This document shows, piece by piece, positions 17,754 to 25,928 of a stretch of 64,000 nt of DNA; position 1 is the first letter of the stretch; each line of letters opens with the position of its first letter. The notes beneath the pieces are model-generated. The model ran no database searches and had not been told where the DNA came from. It saw nothing but the letters and a program-made list of their open reading frames with translations. The stretch is taken from the NCBI GenBank assembly GCA_034667465.1, contig JAXDJV010000003.1, positions 124,001 through 188,000 on the forward strand. Direction: 5' to 3'. Position numbers and translations under genes: made by a program. Source of the DNA: JAOBAU01 sp034667465 (GTDB lineage Bacteria > Acidobacteriota > Thermoanaerobaculia > Gp7-AA8).

Positions 17754-17880
17754 GAGGCATGAGGCATGGGTAACGAGGTATGAGCAAAGGCAGATGCTCT
17801 CGCCTGCTTTTACTCATACCCCATGCCTCATACCCCATGCCTCATACCTCACGCCTCACGCCTCACGCCTCATGCCTCAT
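17754..17880. repeat. Heptamer inverted repeat, locus C (longest right arm)
   Basis: The left arm is GAGGCAT, GAGGCAT, GGGTAAC, GAGGTAT and a partial unit. The right arm is ten consecutive heptamers from 17811 to 17880 (TACTCAT, ACCCCAT, GCCTCAT, ACCCCAT, GCCTCAT, ACCTCAC, GCCTCAC, GCCTCAC, GCCTCAT, GCCTCAT). The right arm extends 18 bases into the trmJ coding sequence and encodes its last residues. Confidence 0.85.
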
Positions 17881-18564
17881 CGCCCACTCCACCTGCCGCA
17901 AAATCCCCAGCAGCACCGTCGTCTCCCGCTCATCGAGATCGGCGCGTCCGACGATCGCGCGCAACTCCTCGTAAATCCGGCTCGGATTGCTTTCCTGCAG
18001 GAACCCGACCTCCATCAACAGCGCCTCGGCGCGCTCATGCAGCCGCTCCGTCAGCGCGGCCGGCGGCCGGACGCGTTCGTTTGCGCGTCGCTCCACCGTC
18101 GACAGCTCGTAGCAAAAGACGCCGACCGACTGCGCGAGGTTCATCGTCGGAAAATCGGGGTTCGTCGGAATCGAGGCCGCGCGCTGGCAGAGCACGACCT
18201 CGTCTCGCGTCAGGCCGCTGTCCTCGCGGCCGAAGACGATCGCCAGCGTGTCGTCGTCGCCAAGTTCGGCGAAGAGTCGCGCGGTCGATGACGGATCGAG
18301 GTCGGCGATCGAGGTCCGTCCGCGCATCGCCGTCGTGGCGACGGTGATCCGCGCGTCGCCGAGCGCCTGTTGCAACGTCGGCGCGAAGCGGGCGGCGGCG
18401 AGCACGTCATCGGCGCCGCTCCCCCACCAGATTGCGACCGGCAAAAGTTCCGGATGCTCGCCGACGATCCAGAGCTCATCGAAGCCGAAGTTCTTCATGA
18501 CGCGCGCGGCGGCGCCGACGTTGCCGGCTTCGCGCGGCTCGACCAGCACGATGCGCAGTTTCAT
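17863..18564 (-). CDS. trmJ: tRNA (cytidine/uridine-2-O-) methyltransferase, TrmJ/SPOUT family
   Basis: 233 residues from ATG 18564 (MKLRIVLVEPREAGNVGAAA). SPOUT enzymes bind S-adenosylmethionine in a deep trefoil knot; the blocks here are PREAGNVGAAARVMKNFGF, LAIVFGREDSGLT and IPTNPDFPTMNLAQSVGVF. These fit group 1 TrmJ, which methylates position 32 of tRNA. The C-terminal helices (YEELRAIVGRADLDERET) also match TrmJ. The start overlaps the stop of the decarboxylase by ATGA (18561-18564). The last residues (MRHEA) are encoded by the heptamer repeat. Confidence 0.85.
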   Translation of the reverse strand: MKLRIVLVEPREAGNVGAAARVMKNFGFDELWIVGEHPELLPVAIWWGSGADDVLAAARFAPTLQQALGDARITVATTAMRGRTSIADLDPSSTARLFAELGDDDTLAIVFGREDSGLTRDEVVLCQRAASIPTNPDFPTMNLAQSVGVFCYELSTVERRANERVRPPAALTERLHERAEALLMEVGFLQESNPSRIYEELRAIVGRADLDERETTVLLGILRQVEWAMRHEA

Positions 18565-19913
18565 ACGAGTGCGCGCAGCGACGCGAGCATCCGCGCGACG
18601 TGCTCGTGCTCCGTGGCCGGATTGATCAGCGTGACGCGCAGCACGCGCTGCTCTTTCAGCACCGTCGACGTGATCCACGCATCGCCGCCGCGAATCAGCG
18701 CTTCGCGCAGCCGCGCGTTCGTGGCGTCGTCGCTGCGATGGCGAAAACAGAAGATGTTGAAGTCGGGCTTGTGCATAGCGACGAAGTCATCGGACGCGCT
18801 CACCACTTCGTACAGATGCCGTGTGACGCCGGTAACTTTCTCGAGCGCCGCCGCGATCGCGACCGCGCCGTCGGTCTGCAGCGTCAGCCAGAGCTTGATG
18901 GCGTCGGCGCGCTTCGAGCACTGAATGGTCAGCTCGCCGATGTTGTCGCTGGCGTGATCGGCGTTGAAGAGATACGGCGCATCGGCTTCGAACGCGCGCC
19001 GCAGCCAGATGCCGTTGCGGACGAGAATGATGCCGAGCGAGAGCGGCATCCACATCATCTTGTGCGGATCCCACGCGAACGAATCGGCGCGATCGAGTCC
19101 ATCGACGAGATGCCGAAGGCGCTCGCTCAGCAGCACCGACGCGCCATGCGCGGCGTCGACGTGCAGCCACGTCCGATGACGATCGCGCAGCTCGGCAATC
19201 TCGCGCAGATTGTCGAACGCGCCGGTCGCTGTCGAGCCGGCGGTCGCGACGATCGCGAGGACGGCGACGTCATCGCGCGCATCGATCGCCCGCAGCATTT
19301 CAGCGAGCGCGCCGACATCCATTCGATGCTGTTCATCAGTCGCAATCTTCAGCACGTCGCTGACCGGAACGCCCATGATCGACGCGGCACGCGCGATCGA
19401 GTAATGCGCATCGCCGCCGCAGATCACGAGCGGCCGTTTCGCGCCGCTATGCTCGGCGTTGAAGCGCGCGCGTGCGGCGAGCAGGCCGGTGAGATTCGCG
19501 GCCGAACCGCCCGACACCGCGGTGCCGAGCGACTCGGCGGGATAGCCGGCGCGATCGGCGAGCCAGCGCACGACTTCCTGCTCGACGACGGTGCCGATCG
19601 GACTCATCTCCCAAACCGCCGTTGACTGATTGAGCGTCGAGATCAAAAGATCGGCGAGCACCGCGGTCGGAAACGGCGGACAGACCTGATGTCCCATGTA
19701 CGACGGGTGATGCAGCTGAATCGCGTAGTCGAGCAGCGGACGGATCGTCGACAGCAGCTCGCCACCGCCATCACCGATGCGAACGAGCTCGCGCAGCTCC
19801 GCGGCCGGTTTCCAGTCGACGACTTTTCGCTCGTCAATGTTCTCGACGTGATCGAAGAGCGCGTCGACGACCGCGTGCGCCGCGCGACGCGACACCGCAT
19901 CGAAGCGCGTCAA
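18561..19913 (-). CDS. PLP-dependent group II amino-acid decarboxylase
   Basis: About 450 residues. The PLP Lys lies in SFAWDPHKMMWMP, and the preceding HVDAAHGA supplies the pyridine-binding Asp. It also has SGGSAANLTGLLAARARF and HHPSYMGHQ, as in aromatic-L-amino-acid, glutamate and diaminobutyrate decarboxylases. The reaction releases CO2 from an amino acid; the substrate cannot be read from sequence. I chose TTG 19913, which overlaps the TGA of the upstream gene as TTGA and has GGAG before it. The longer frame to 19961 would run inside the neighbour. Adjacent trmJ may be coupled. Confidence 0.82.
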   Translation of the reverse strand: MTRFDAVSRRAAHAVVDALFDHVENIDERKVVDWKPAAELRELVRIGDGGGELLSTIRPLLDYAIQLHHPSYMGHQVCPPFPTAVLADLLISTLNQSTAVWEMSPIGTVVEQEVVRWLADRAGYPAESLGTAVSGGSAANLTGLLAARARFNAEHSGAKRPLVICGGDAHYSIARAASIMGVPVSDVLKIATDEQHRMDVGALAEMLRAIDARDDVAVLAIVATAGSTATGAFDNLREIAELRDRHRTWLHVDAAHGASVLLSERLRHLVDGLDRADSFAWDPHKMMWMPLSLGIILVRNGIWLRRAFEADAPYLFNADHASDNIGELTIQCSKRADAIKLWLTLQTDGAVAIAAALEKVTGVTRHLYEVVSASDDFVAMHKPDFNIFCFRHRSDDATNARLREALIRGGDAWITSTVLKEQRVLRVTLINPATEHEHVARMLASLRALV

Positions 19914-20368
19914 GCGTCGAGCTCCGTGGCCGGATTGAAGAGCGACATCAGCTGCGCCCACTGCTCGAAGTAACGGTCACGCGTGACGCGGAAGAATCGC
20001 GGAAAGAGCTCCGCGCGCGGCGCGTCGGCTTCGAAGACGTAGACGTACGCGTGCTTAGCGAAGATGACGATGCGCCATTCGTCGTCGGCGTCTTCGTACG
20101 GCTGCTCGAGCGTCCCGAGCGGGACGTCGGTCGGATTGAAATGACGGAGATCGCGCTCGGCGTGATCCCATGCCGGAAAGGTTGCGAGCAGGCCGTGCGA
20201 CGCGCTGAGGAAATCGACGTGCGAGCCATGCTCGTCGTCGACCTCGCGGAGCTGCACCGTGAAGTCGTCGACGACCGGAATGCCGTTGAGCTCGATGGTC
20301 TCCAGCGCGTCTGCCATCTCGTCTCCGGCGAGACGAAGCGGCCGCGGATTGCGGAAGCGGTTGTTCAT
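19910..20368 (-). CDS. Conserved hypothetical protein
   Basis: 152 residues, acidic, no signal peptide or membrane helix. The sequence has a patterned beta-rich stretch (TIELNGIPVVDDFTVQLREV, WRIVIFAKHAYVYVFEADA). No family is recognised. It is the first gene of a unit with the decarboxylase and trmJ, with overlapping stops and starts. A TATCCT box lies seven bases before the ATG, and no ribosome site is evident. Confidence 0.6.
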   Translation of the reverse strand: MNNRFRNPRPLRLAGDEMADALETIELNGIPVVDDFTVQLREVDDEHGSHVDFLSASHGLLATFPAWDHAERDLRHFNPTDVPLGTLEQPYEDADDEWRIVIFAKHAYVYVFEADAPRAELFPRFFRVTRDRYFEQWAQLMSLFNPATELDA

Positions 20369-20375
20369 TCGCGGG

Positions 20376-20381
20376 AGGATA
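20376..20381 (-). promoter_or_regulatory. TANNNT box (TATCCT) before the 19910-20368 gene
   Basis: Read on the minus strand, TATCCT ends seven bases before the ATG at 20368. It is part of the recurrent leaderless-type pattern. Confidence 0.4.
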
Positions 20382-20386
20382 TCGTC

Positions 20387-20923
20387 TTAGCCGGGCGCGG
20401 GGCAGCCCTTCGTTGCCGGCCGCATCACGATGACCGATTCGTTCTTCTCGCGATACGGAACGAGCGCGCACGCCAGACCGGTGTCGGTCGTCGATGCGGT
20501 CATGACCAGGCGGCCGTCGGCGAGCCGATAGATCTTCGCTTCGCTCGTCTGGTGATACCAGCCGAACGGATTGCCGGGCGCCCCAGGATGCGCGACGAGC
20601 TTTCCATCGAGCCAGCGCGCATCCTCCTTCGCGATGTCGTACGTCGACTGCTTCCGCGTGCCGTCGCGCGACGTGTAGTCGGCGACGATGGCGTTGCCGT
20701 CGTAGCGCAGCGTGATCACCGACTCTTCGTGCAGCTCGTATTGCGGAATGAACGGAATGCTCGCGCCGGTGCCGTACTGCCGCGAGGTGCCGGAGGTGAA
20801 GCACCACGAGCCCGAAAGATCGCGCTCGCTCGCGATCGGCACATCCGTCGGCGCGAGCGGATGCATCGGCGAATAATTGCAGCTCGCGAGAAGAAGCATC
20901 GCTGCAATGAGAGCTTGCCGCAT
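20387..20923 (-). CDS. Lipoprotein of unknown function
   Basis: 178 residues from ATG 20923. The signal peptide MRQALIAAMLLLASC ends in a lipobox Cys. The mature part (DLSGSWCFTSG, ITLRYDGNAIVADY, KIYRLADGRLVMTAS) looks like a small beta-barrel or lipocalin-like fold, with Cys near both ends. No family can be named. The start is supported by a TATCCT box six bases upstream. A longer open frame to 21583 is read-through of the next gene in another frame. Confidence 0.7.
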   Translation of the reverse strand: MRQALIAAMLLLASCNYSPMHPLAPTDVPIASERDLSGSWCFTSGTSRQYGTGASIPFIPQYELHEESVITLRYDGNAIVADYTSRDGTRKQSTYDIAKEDARWLDGKLVAHPGAPGNPFGWYHQTSEAKIYRLADGRLVMTASTTDTGLACALVPYREKNESVIVMRPATKGCPAPG

Positions 20924-20929
20924 CGCCGC

Positions 20930-20935
20930 AGGATA
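20930..20935 (-). promoter_or_regulatory. TANNNT box (TATCCT) before the lipoprotein gene
   Basis: TATCCT on the minus strand ends six bases before ATG 20923. No Shine-Dalgarno sequence lies between. Confidence 0.4.
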
Positions 20936-20940
20936 CGCCG

Positions 20941-22278
20941 TCAGTTCGGCGAGATCACCGTCACGTGCTGCGTCTCGTTGTTCGTCACGGAAACGAAGCC
21001 CCACAGGGAACGGATGTCGCTCGGACTCTCGGGCGCGATCTCGATGCGCAGCGGTCCCTGATTCGCGAGAGTCGGGAAGACCGCCAGGAGATCGTTCGCC
21101 ACCCACATCGCTCCGCCGAGAAGTGACGATTGCGCGGGCAGCACAAAGGACTGATCGACGAACAATTCGGAGTTGCGGTTCCTGTGCACTGCATAAATGC
21201 GGAGGTTGATCCGGCGTGTTCCTTCGACATCGAAAATGCGCAGCGTGATCCGCGACTGCGGCGAGGTTGGAACGTTGAGCAGACTGAAGGGACGCGCGAA
21301 CAGATCTTTCTCGCGCACGACAGGCACCTCGGTGCCGAGGTCCGTCGTACTGATCGAAACATTGCGGACGATGAGTCCGAAGTCTGCAAGCGCCGCCGCC
21401 TGCCGCGGCGCCCATTCGACGAGGCCGGCCGGCGTACCGCCGTCGCTGCTCGTTATGGTGACGTCGGCATTTGCCTGCGGACGGAAATCGCAGATCGGAA
21501 AACAGCCGACGAGGAAAATCGAGCCGTTCGACGGTGCCCAGGGAAAGCTGGCGCCGTTGTGCAGCGATGCGTCCGTCCGCCACTGCGCGCCGAACGATCC
21601 CGGTCCGCCGAGAAAAACAGGGAAGAGAATGCGCTCGTAAAACGCGCGATCGGGTTTCGTCTCGCCGAAGCGCTCGACACGGAACGCGGCCGTTGACGTG
21701 CGCGAAATCCCGCCGTGCGAAACGGTGACGTCGTACGTGCCGGGACCGAGTGCAGGCGGAATCACGCTCACTTCGTTCGCGGAGACGCTCACGACGTTCG
21801 CGGCCTGATCGCCGAATCGCACAACGACCGCATCGCAGGTCGGATTGCAGATCGTCAATGCATTGCCGGCGATACGGATCGTCTCGCTGGTCGTGATCGT
21901 ATTCGGGCGCACCTCGAAGGCGGGCGCGTTTTCCTTCACCGTCAGTGTCGCTTCGGCGAGCGCGAGCAGCAGCGCATCACGGCTGACGACGACGTCGTAG
22001 ATTCCGGGCGGCGTCGCGCCGAGATCGACGGTCGTGTCGAGCGGATGCAGCGTCGGGATCTCATAGCAAACCGGATCGGTGATGAGCGTGACGCTGATGA
22101 GCCGGCCATTGCGCGCGACATTCGTCGACGCCACCGCGCACTGCGACGTGATCGTGCGAATGTGCGCGTAGACCGGCGTGCGCGACGTCGGATCGGGCGG
22201 ATCGAACGTAATCGACGACTGCGCGAAAGCGGAGATCGAGAAGAAAAGAGAAACGAGAAACAGTGGGATCGTTCGCAT
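20941..22278 (-). CDS. Secreted protein with IPT/TIG-like domain
   Basis: 445 residues. Signal peptide MRTIPLFLVSLFFSISAFAQ. The middle contains an Ig-like IPT/TIG pattern (FEVRPNTITTSETIRIAGNA, then VISVSANEVSVIPPALGPG-type strands). The C-terminal ~200 residues are beta-rich (TTDLGTEVPVVREKDLFARP) without a recognisable catalytic motif. It is probably a surface or periplasmic binding protein. Upstream on the minus strand, TATCAA lies eight bases before the start, close to the TANNNT pattern. Function unknown. Confidence 0.7.
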   Translation of the reverse strand: MRTIPLFLVSLFFSISAFAQSSITFDPPDPTSRTPVYAHIRTITSQCAVASTNVARNGRLISVTLITDPVCYEIPTLHPLDTTVDLGATPPGIYDVVVSRDALLLALAEATLTVKENAPAFEVRPNTITTSETIRIAGNALTICNPTCDAVVVRFGDQAANVVSVSANEVSVIPPALGPGTYDVTVSHGGISRTSTAAFRVERFGETKPDRAFYERILFPVFLGGPGSFGAQWRTDASLHNGASFPWAPSNGSIFLVGCFPICDFRPQANADVTITSSDGGTPAGLVEWAPRQAAALADFGLIVRNVSISTTDLGTEVPVVREKDLFARPFSLLNVPTSPQSRITLRIFDVEGTRRINLRIYAVHRNRNSELFVDQSFVLPAQSSLLGGAMWVANDLLAVFPTLANQGPLRIEIAPESPSDIRSLWGFVSVTNNETQHVTVISPN

Positions 22279-22318
22279 ACCGCGCGTTGATACGCACGCG
22301 CGGCATGCAACGTCGCGA

Positions 22319-23884
22319 TTAGTCGCCCGATTCGATGCGGTAGTTCGGCGCTTCCTTCGTGATGATCACATCGTGCGCGTGCGACTCGCGCAATCCCGAC
22401 GCGGTGATCCGCACGAACTGTGCTTTGGTGCGCAGATCTTCGATCGTCCGCGAACCAGTCAGTCCCATTCCCGAACGAACGCCGCCCATCAGCTGCGGCA
22501 CCATCGCGGAGAGCGAACCTTTGTACGGAACCTTTCCTTCGATTCCTTCCGGGACGAGCTTCGATGAGTCGGCGTCTTCCTGGAAGTAACGATCCTTCGA
22601 ACCGGCCTGCATCGCGCCGATCGAGCCCATGCCGCGATACGCCTTGAACGTGCGGCCCTGATAAAGAATCGTCTCGCCCGGCGCTTCGTCGGTGCCGGCG
22701 AAGAGCGAACCGATCATGATCACGTGCGCGCCGGCAGCGATCGCCTTCGTGATGTCGCCCGAGAACTTGATGCCGCCATCGCTGATGATCGGAATGTCGT
22801 ATTTCTCCGCCGCGCGTACGCAGTCCATGATCGCGGTGATCTGCGGAACTCCCGCGCCTGCCACAACGCGCGTCGTACAAATCGAGCCGGGTCCGATGCC
22901 GACCTTCACGGCGTCGACGCCGAGCTCGATCAGATCGCGCGTTCCTTCGTACGTTGCGACGTTGCCGGCAATGAGCGGCGTATCCGGAAACAGTTTCTTG
23001 AACTGGCGGATCGTCTCCATCACGCCTTCAGAATGCGCATGCGATGAATCGATGGCGACGACGTCGACCTTCGCGTCGATCAGCGCGCGGGCGCGATCGA
23101 GTCCGTCTTTGCCGACGCCGATCGCGGCGCCGCAGCGCAGCCGGCCGAGCGGATCTTTGGCGGCCTGCGGATAGCGGCGCGCCTTCTGAATGTCTTTGAC
23201 GGTGATCAGTCCCTTCAGATCGCCATTCGCGTCGACGACGAGCAGCTTTTCGATGCGGTGATGATGAAGGACTTCGCGCGCCTGCTCGAGCGTCGTACCG
23301 ACCGGAACGGTGACGAGATCTTCTTTCGTCATCCGCTCGCTGATCGGAAGATCGAAGCGCGTCTCGAAGCGAAGATCGCGATTGGTGAGAATGCCGACGA
23401 GTTTGCCGTTCGCATCGGTCACCGGAACGCCGGAGATCTTGTACTTCTCCATCACCTGCAGCGCTTCAGAAATCCGCTGCCACGGCCGCATCGTGACCGG
23501 ATCGACGATCATCCCGGCTTCGGAACGTTTGACCTTGTCCACCTCCTCGGCCTGCTGCTCGATCGACATGTTCTTGTGGATGATGCCGAGGCCGCCCTGC
23601 TGCGCCATGGCGATGGCGAGACGCGCTTCGGTGACCGTGTCCATCGCGGCGGAAAGGATCGGGATGTTCAGTCGGATCGTGCGCGTGAGTTGCGTGGAGA
23701 CGTCGACGAAGTTCGGATGTATGTCAGACTTCGAAGGGCGGAGGAGCACGTCGTCGAACGTAAGGCCAAGCGGCATGGTTTCGAGGAAGCGTTCGGAGGG
23801 GAGCGGTGACTCTCGTTCGACCTCGTGAATGTCGATCCGGCCGATCACCGGAATCTCGTCGCGCAAAACTCGTTCGTCGCTCAT
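22319..23884 (-). CDS. guaB: IMP dehydrogenase
   Basis: 521 residues, a little longer than the usual ~490 because of a 35-residue N-terminal extension before LGLTFDDVLLRPS. It oxidises IMP to XMP in guanine nucleotide synthesis, using NAD. Two CBS domains lie around residues 125-240 (MRPWQRISEALQVME, ITVKDIQKARRYPQ). The catalytic loop GPGSICTTRVVAGAGVPQ contains the active Cys, and the flap has YRGMGSIGAM. It is a monocistronic minus-strand gene. A TATACT box lies 20 bases before the ATG. A downstream start near residue 36 is also possible. Confidence 0.95.
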   Translation of the reverse strand: MSDERVLRDEIPVIGRIDIHEVERESPLPSERFLETMPLGLTFDDVLLRPSKSDIHPNFVDVSTQLTRTIRLNIPILSAAMDTVTEARLAIAMAQQGGLGIIHKNMSIEQQAEEVDKVKRSEAGMIVDPVTMRPWQRISEALQVMEKYKISGVPVTDANGKLVGILTNRDLRFETRFDLPISERMTKEDLVTVPVGTTLEQAREVLHHHRIEKLLVVDANGDLKGLITVKDIQKARRYPQAAKDPLGRLRCGAAIGVGKDGLDRARALIDAKVDVVAIDSSHAHSEGVMETIRQFKKLFPDTPLIAGNVATYEGTRDLIELGVDAVKVGIGPGSICTTRVVAGAGVPQITAIMDCVRAAEKYDIPIISDGGIKFSGDITKAIAAGAHVIMIGSLFAGTDEAPGETILYQGRTFKAYRGMGSIGAMQAGSKDRYFQEDADSSKLVPEGIEGKVPYKGSLSAMVPQLMGGVRSGMGLTGSRTIEDLRTKAQFVRITASGLRESHAHDVIITKEAPNYRIESGD

Positions 23885-23904
23885 GGTTTCCGCCCCTTTG
23901 AAGG

Positions 23905-23910
23905 AGTATA
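23905..23910 (-). promoter_or_regulatory. Probable -10 box of guaB (TATACT)
   Basis: TATACT on the minus strand, 20 bases before the guaB ATG. The leader contains AAAGGGGCGG, so this gene has room for a ribosome site. The -35 is not clear. Confidence 0.4.
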
Positions 23911-23954
23911 GAACAGGGATTTAGTGCATCGAAATTGCACGCCTCCGGCCAATC

Positions 23955-24230
23955 GTGACGATCCGATTCAACATCGAACAACGCCATCTCACCGATCCGA
24001 CCGGCAAGCCGGTCGTGAATGAGGCGAATGCCGTTTCCTTTCACAACTGCGAAGCGGAAACCGCCGACGAAGCGGTGCATCTCTTCGTGACCCGCGACGG
24101 CGCCGAGCTCATCGGCAACATCCTGAAGTTTCCCGGCTTCCAGGCGGTGGCGACCGTGCGAAAGACGAACGGCGTCTACACGCTGCAGGTCTCGCCGAGC
24201 AGCCAGAACATGCTGACGGTTCAGCCGTAG
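23955..24230 (+). CDS. Small conserved hypothetical protein
   Basis: 91 residues from GTG 23955 (MTIRFNIEQRHLTDPTGKPV). No signal peptide, membrane helix or motif. A beta-alpha pattern (VVNEANAVSFHNCEAETADE, then VTRDGAELIGNILKF) suggests a small globular fold. It is divergent from guaB. No function can be assigned. Coding potential is supported by composition and by lack of overlap with another gene. Confidence 0.55.
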   Translation: MTIRFNIEQRHLTDPTGKPVVNEANAVSFHNCEAETADEAVHLFVTRDGAELIGNILKFPGFQAVATVRKTNGVYTLQVSPSSQNMLTVQP

Positions 24231-24263
24231 CGCGATCAGAATTGCCGCAGCTCATTGCAGCGT

Positions 24264-24269
24264 TAACAT
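24264..24269 (+). promoter_or_regulatory. TANNNT box (TAACAT) before the toxin-antitoxin pair
   Basis: TAACAT ends six bases before ATG 24276; an AGGA lies in the gap, so here a short ribosome site and a short leader coincide. Confidence 0.35.
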
Positions 24270-24275
24270 AGGAAC

Positions 24276-24494
24276 ATGAGCAAACTTCTCGAGCGTGCCA
24301 TGGCCGAGGTGTCCAAGCTCCCTGAGACTGAGCAGGAAGCTGTGGGCGCGTGGTTGCTGGCCGAATTGGAATCCGAACGTCGCTGGGATGACCTGTTCGC
24401 GCGATCGGGAGATCTCCTCTCCGAACTGGCTGCTGAAGCTGTTCGTGAAGACGAGGCTGGCCTGACCCTGCCGCTTGACCCGGCACATCTTTGA
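24276..24494 (+). CDS. Putative antitoxin of a RelE-like pair
   Basis: 72 residues, mainly helical and acidic (LPETEQEAVGAWLLAELESE, DLLSELAAEAVREDEAG). Small acidic proteins of this kind directly before RelE/ParE-like genes usually serve as antitoxins, although no ribbon-helix-helix motif is obvious. The stop overlaps the toxin start as TTGA (24491-24494), so antitoxin is made first and the two are coupled. Function is inferred from gene order. Confidence 0.62.
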   Translation: MSKLLERAMAEVSKLPETEQEAVGAWLLAELESERRWDDLFARSGDLLSELAAEAVREDEAGLTLPLDPAHL

Positions 24495-24775
24495 AGTCGC
24501 GCGCCAGCGCTTCGTTTCGCAAGTTGCTGGCGTCGTTGCCGCGCGGCGTACGCGAACAGGCAGCTGCCGCGTACCTCCTGTTTCGAAACGATCCGTGGCA
24601 CTCGAGCCTCCACTTCAAGCGCGCGCAAACAGCCGAGCCAATATTCTCGGTGCGAGTCGGCAGAAACTATCGCGCCGTTGGCATCCAGCGCGAGGCGGGT
24701 TCCATTCTCTGGTTTTGGATCGGCCCCCACGAACAATATGAAACCCTGCTCGCGAATCGCAGCCGTCGCCAGTAG
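24491..24775 (+). CDS. RelE/HigB-like toxin
   Basis: 94 residues from TTG 24491. The pattern FRKLLASLPRGVREQAAAAY, HFKRAQTAEPIFSVRVGRNY and FWIGPHEQYETLL matches the small ParE/RelE fold: helix pair, then beta-strands with RVGRNYRAV and a terminal H-x-x-Y. RelE-type members cut mRNA on the ribosome and ParE-type members poison gyrase; I cannot tell which this is. It is translated with the antitoxin via TTGA. Confidence 0.72.
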   Translation: MKSRASASFRKLLASLPRGVREQAAAAYLLFRNDPWHSSLHFKRAQTAEPIFSVRVGRNYRAVGIQREAGSILWFWIGPHEQYETLLANRSRRQ

Positions 24776-24794
24776 CTTCCGCGCAAACGCCGCG

Positions 24795-25313
24795 CTACGC
24801 GACCGCGCGCCGAATCCGCGCCAGCTGATCGAGGTGCACCAGGTCGTGACCCGCGAGCAACCGCAGCGTGTAGCCGACTGACTCGCCGCCGCGCTCGGTG
24901 TGAATCCCGACTCGCGTGAAGTCTTCGGGCGACAGCTGTCGCGCCAGACGCACGTTCGCACCGCGCATGGTTGCGAACTGTTCGAGCACGTCGGCGAGTT
25001 TCGCATCGCGATAGTGAAGCTTCTGCGACCAGAGATCCTGATCGTACGCAACGATCGGCGGACGATCGTGCGCGACGATCATCCGAACGCGCACGCCGAC
25101 GACCAGCTCGCCATCGGCGAGGTGATGCGCGACATCGATCATCGACCACTTGCCGTCCGCTTCCGGCCGGCGGATCGCGGCGTCGTCCAGGCCGTCGAAC
25201 GTCGCGCGCACGGCAGCGACGGAACTGTCGAGCACGGACAACATGTCGCGATCGCCGAGACGATCGAGAAGGCCACGCGCGTATTCACCGGGTGCGTCGA
25301 TGGGGATCGTCAT
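24795..25313 (-). CDS. DinB-family metal-binding protein
   Basis: 172 residues, four-helix DinB/YfiT fold. Three His sites are in the expected places: WSMIDVAHHLADGE (helix 2) and LAGHDLVHLDQLA (C-terminal helix). Members are metal-dependent and often thiol transferases or hydrolases; no substrate can be assigned. The start overlaps the stop of the TPR gene by ATGA (25310-25313). A second DinB protein is encoded at 55511-55981. Confidence 0.78.
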   Translation of the reverse strand: MTIPIDAPGEYARGLLDRLGDRDMLSVLDSSVAAVRATFDGLDDAAIRRPEADGKWSMIDVAHHLADGELVVGVRVRMIVAHDRPPIVAYDQDLWSQKLHYRDAKLADVLEQFATMRGANVRLARQLSPEDFTRVGIHTERGGESVGYTLRLLAGHDLVHLDQLARIRRAVA

Positions 25314-25909
25314 TTCTTCGCCGCCAGAGCAATCACGAGTTTCTTTACATCCTCATCGCCCGGTTTCGCCTCGGCGAGTTTTGCGGCAACCGTGCGCGCC
25401 TCGTCATTGCGTCCGAGCTCCGACAGGATGATCGCTTCGTTGTAGCGCGCCTGCCACTGATCGGGCGCTTCGCTCCCCGCCTTCTGAAACGCGGCCAGCG
25501 ATTTCTCGAGCTGGTTCGACTGCTTGAAGCAGATGCCGAGGTCGGTGCGAACGTTCGGCTCTTCGCGAACGGCGAGTGCGCGCTCGTAGAAGTCGATCGC
25601 CTGCGAAAACTTCGCCGCGTCCATGTACATGTTGCCGAGCTGCACGAGCGCTTCGAAGTTGCGCGGATCGCGCGCGACCGTCTGCTTCAGGTTCTCGAGC
25701 TGTTGCATGACCATCGGCATCGGATTGCCGCCGGTCGCGGTCGGCGCCGCGGTCGCGGGCGGCGCGGTTTCGGTCAACGACGCGCCGATGTCGGCGGAGT
25801 GCGGAGTGGCGAGTTTCGATTGCGCGATTCGCGGTCCGATCACGAGGCTGCCCAGGATCAGACCGAGGAGGAGACCGCAGGTGGCGAAGACAATGTTGTC
25901 GCGCGTCAT
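25310..25909 (-). CDS. Membrane-anchored TPR protein
   Basis: 199 residues. One N-terminal membrane helix (IVFATCGLLLGLILGSLVIG), an Ala/Thr/Pro-rich linker, then about three TPR units (NFEALVQLGNMYMDAAKFSQ, AIDFYERALAVREEPNVRTD, WQARYNEAIILSELGRNDEA). This layout matches CycH/NrfG-like or generic periplasmic TPR scaffolds. A TAGAAT box lies nine bases before the ATG, with no ribosome site. DinB follows with an ATGA overlap. Confidence 0.75.
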   Translation of the reverse strand: MTRDNIVFATCGLLLGLILGSLVIGPRIAQSKLATPHSADIGASLTETAPPATAAPTATGGNPMPMVMQQLENLKQTVARDPRNFEALVQLGNMYMDAAKFSQAIDFYERALAVREEPNVRTDLGICFKQSNQLEKSLAAFQKAGSEAPDQWQARYNEAIILSELGRNDEARTVAAKLAEAKPGDEDVKKLVIALAAKK

Positions 25910-25918
25910 GTCGCGCGC

Positions 25919-25924
25919 ATTCTA
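25919..25924 (-). promoter_or_regulatory. TANNNT box (TAGAAT) before the TPR gene
   Basis: TAGAAT on the minus strand, then GCGCGCGAC and the ATG at 25909. Gap nine bases, no Shine-Dalgarno sequence. Confidence 0.45.
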
Positions 25925-25928
25925 GTCG

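Noticed and set aside
24276..24775. Two-component secreted effector pair
   Set aside because: No signal peptides; gene order, TTGA overlap and the RelE/ParE pattern fit a toxin-antitoxin pair better.
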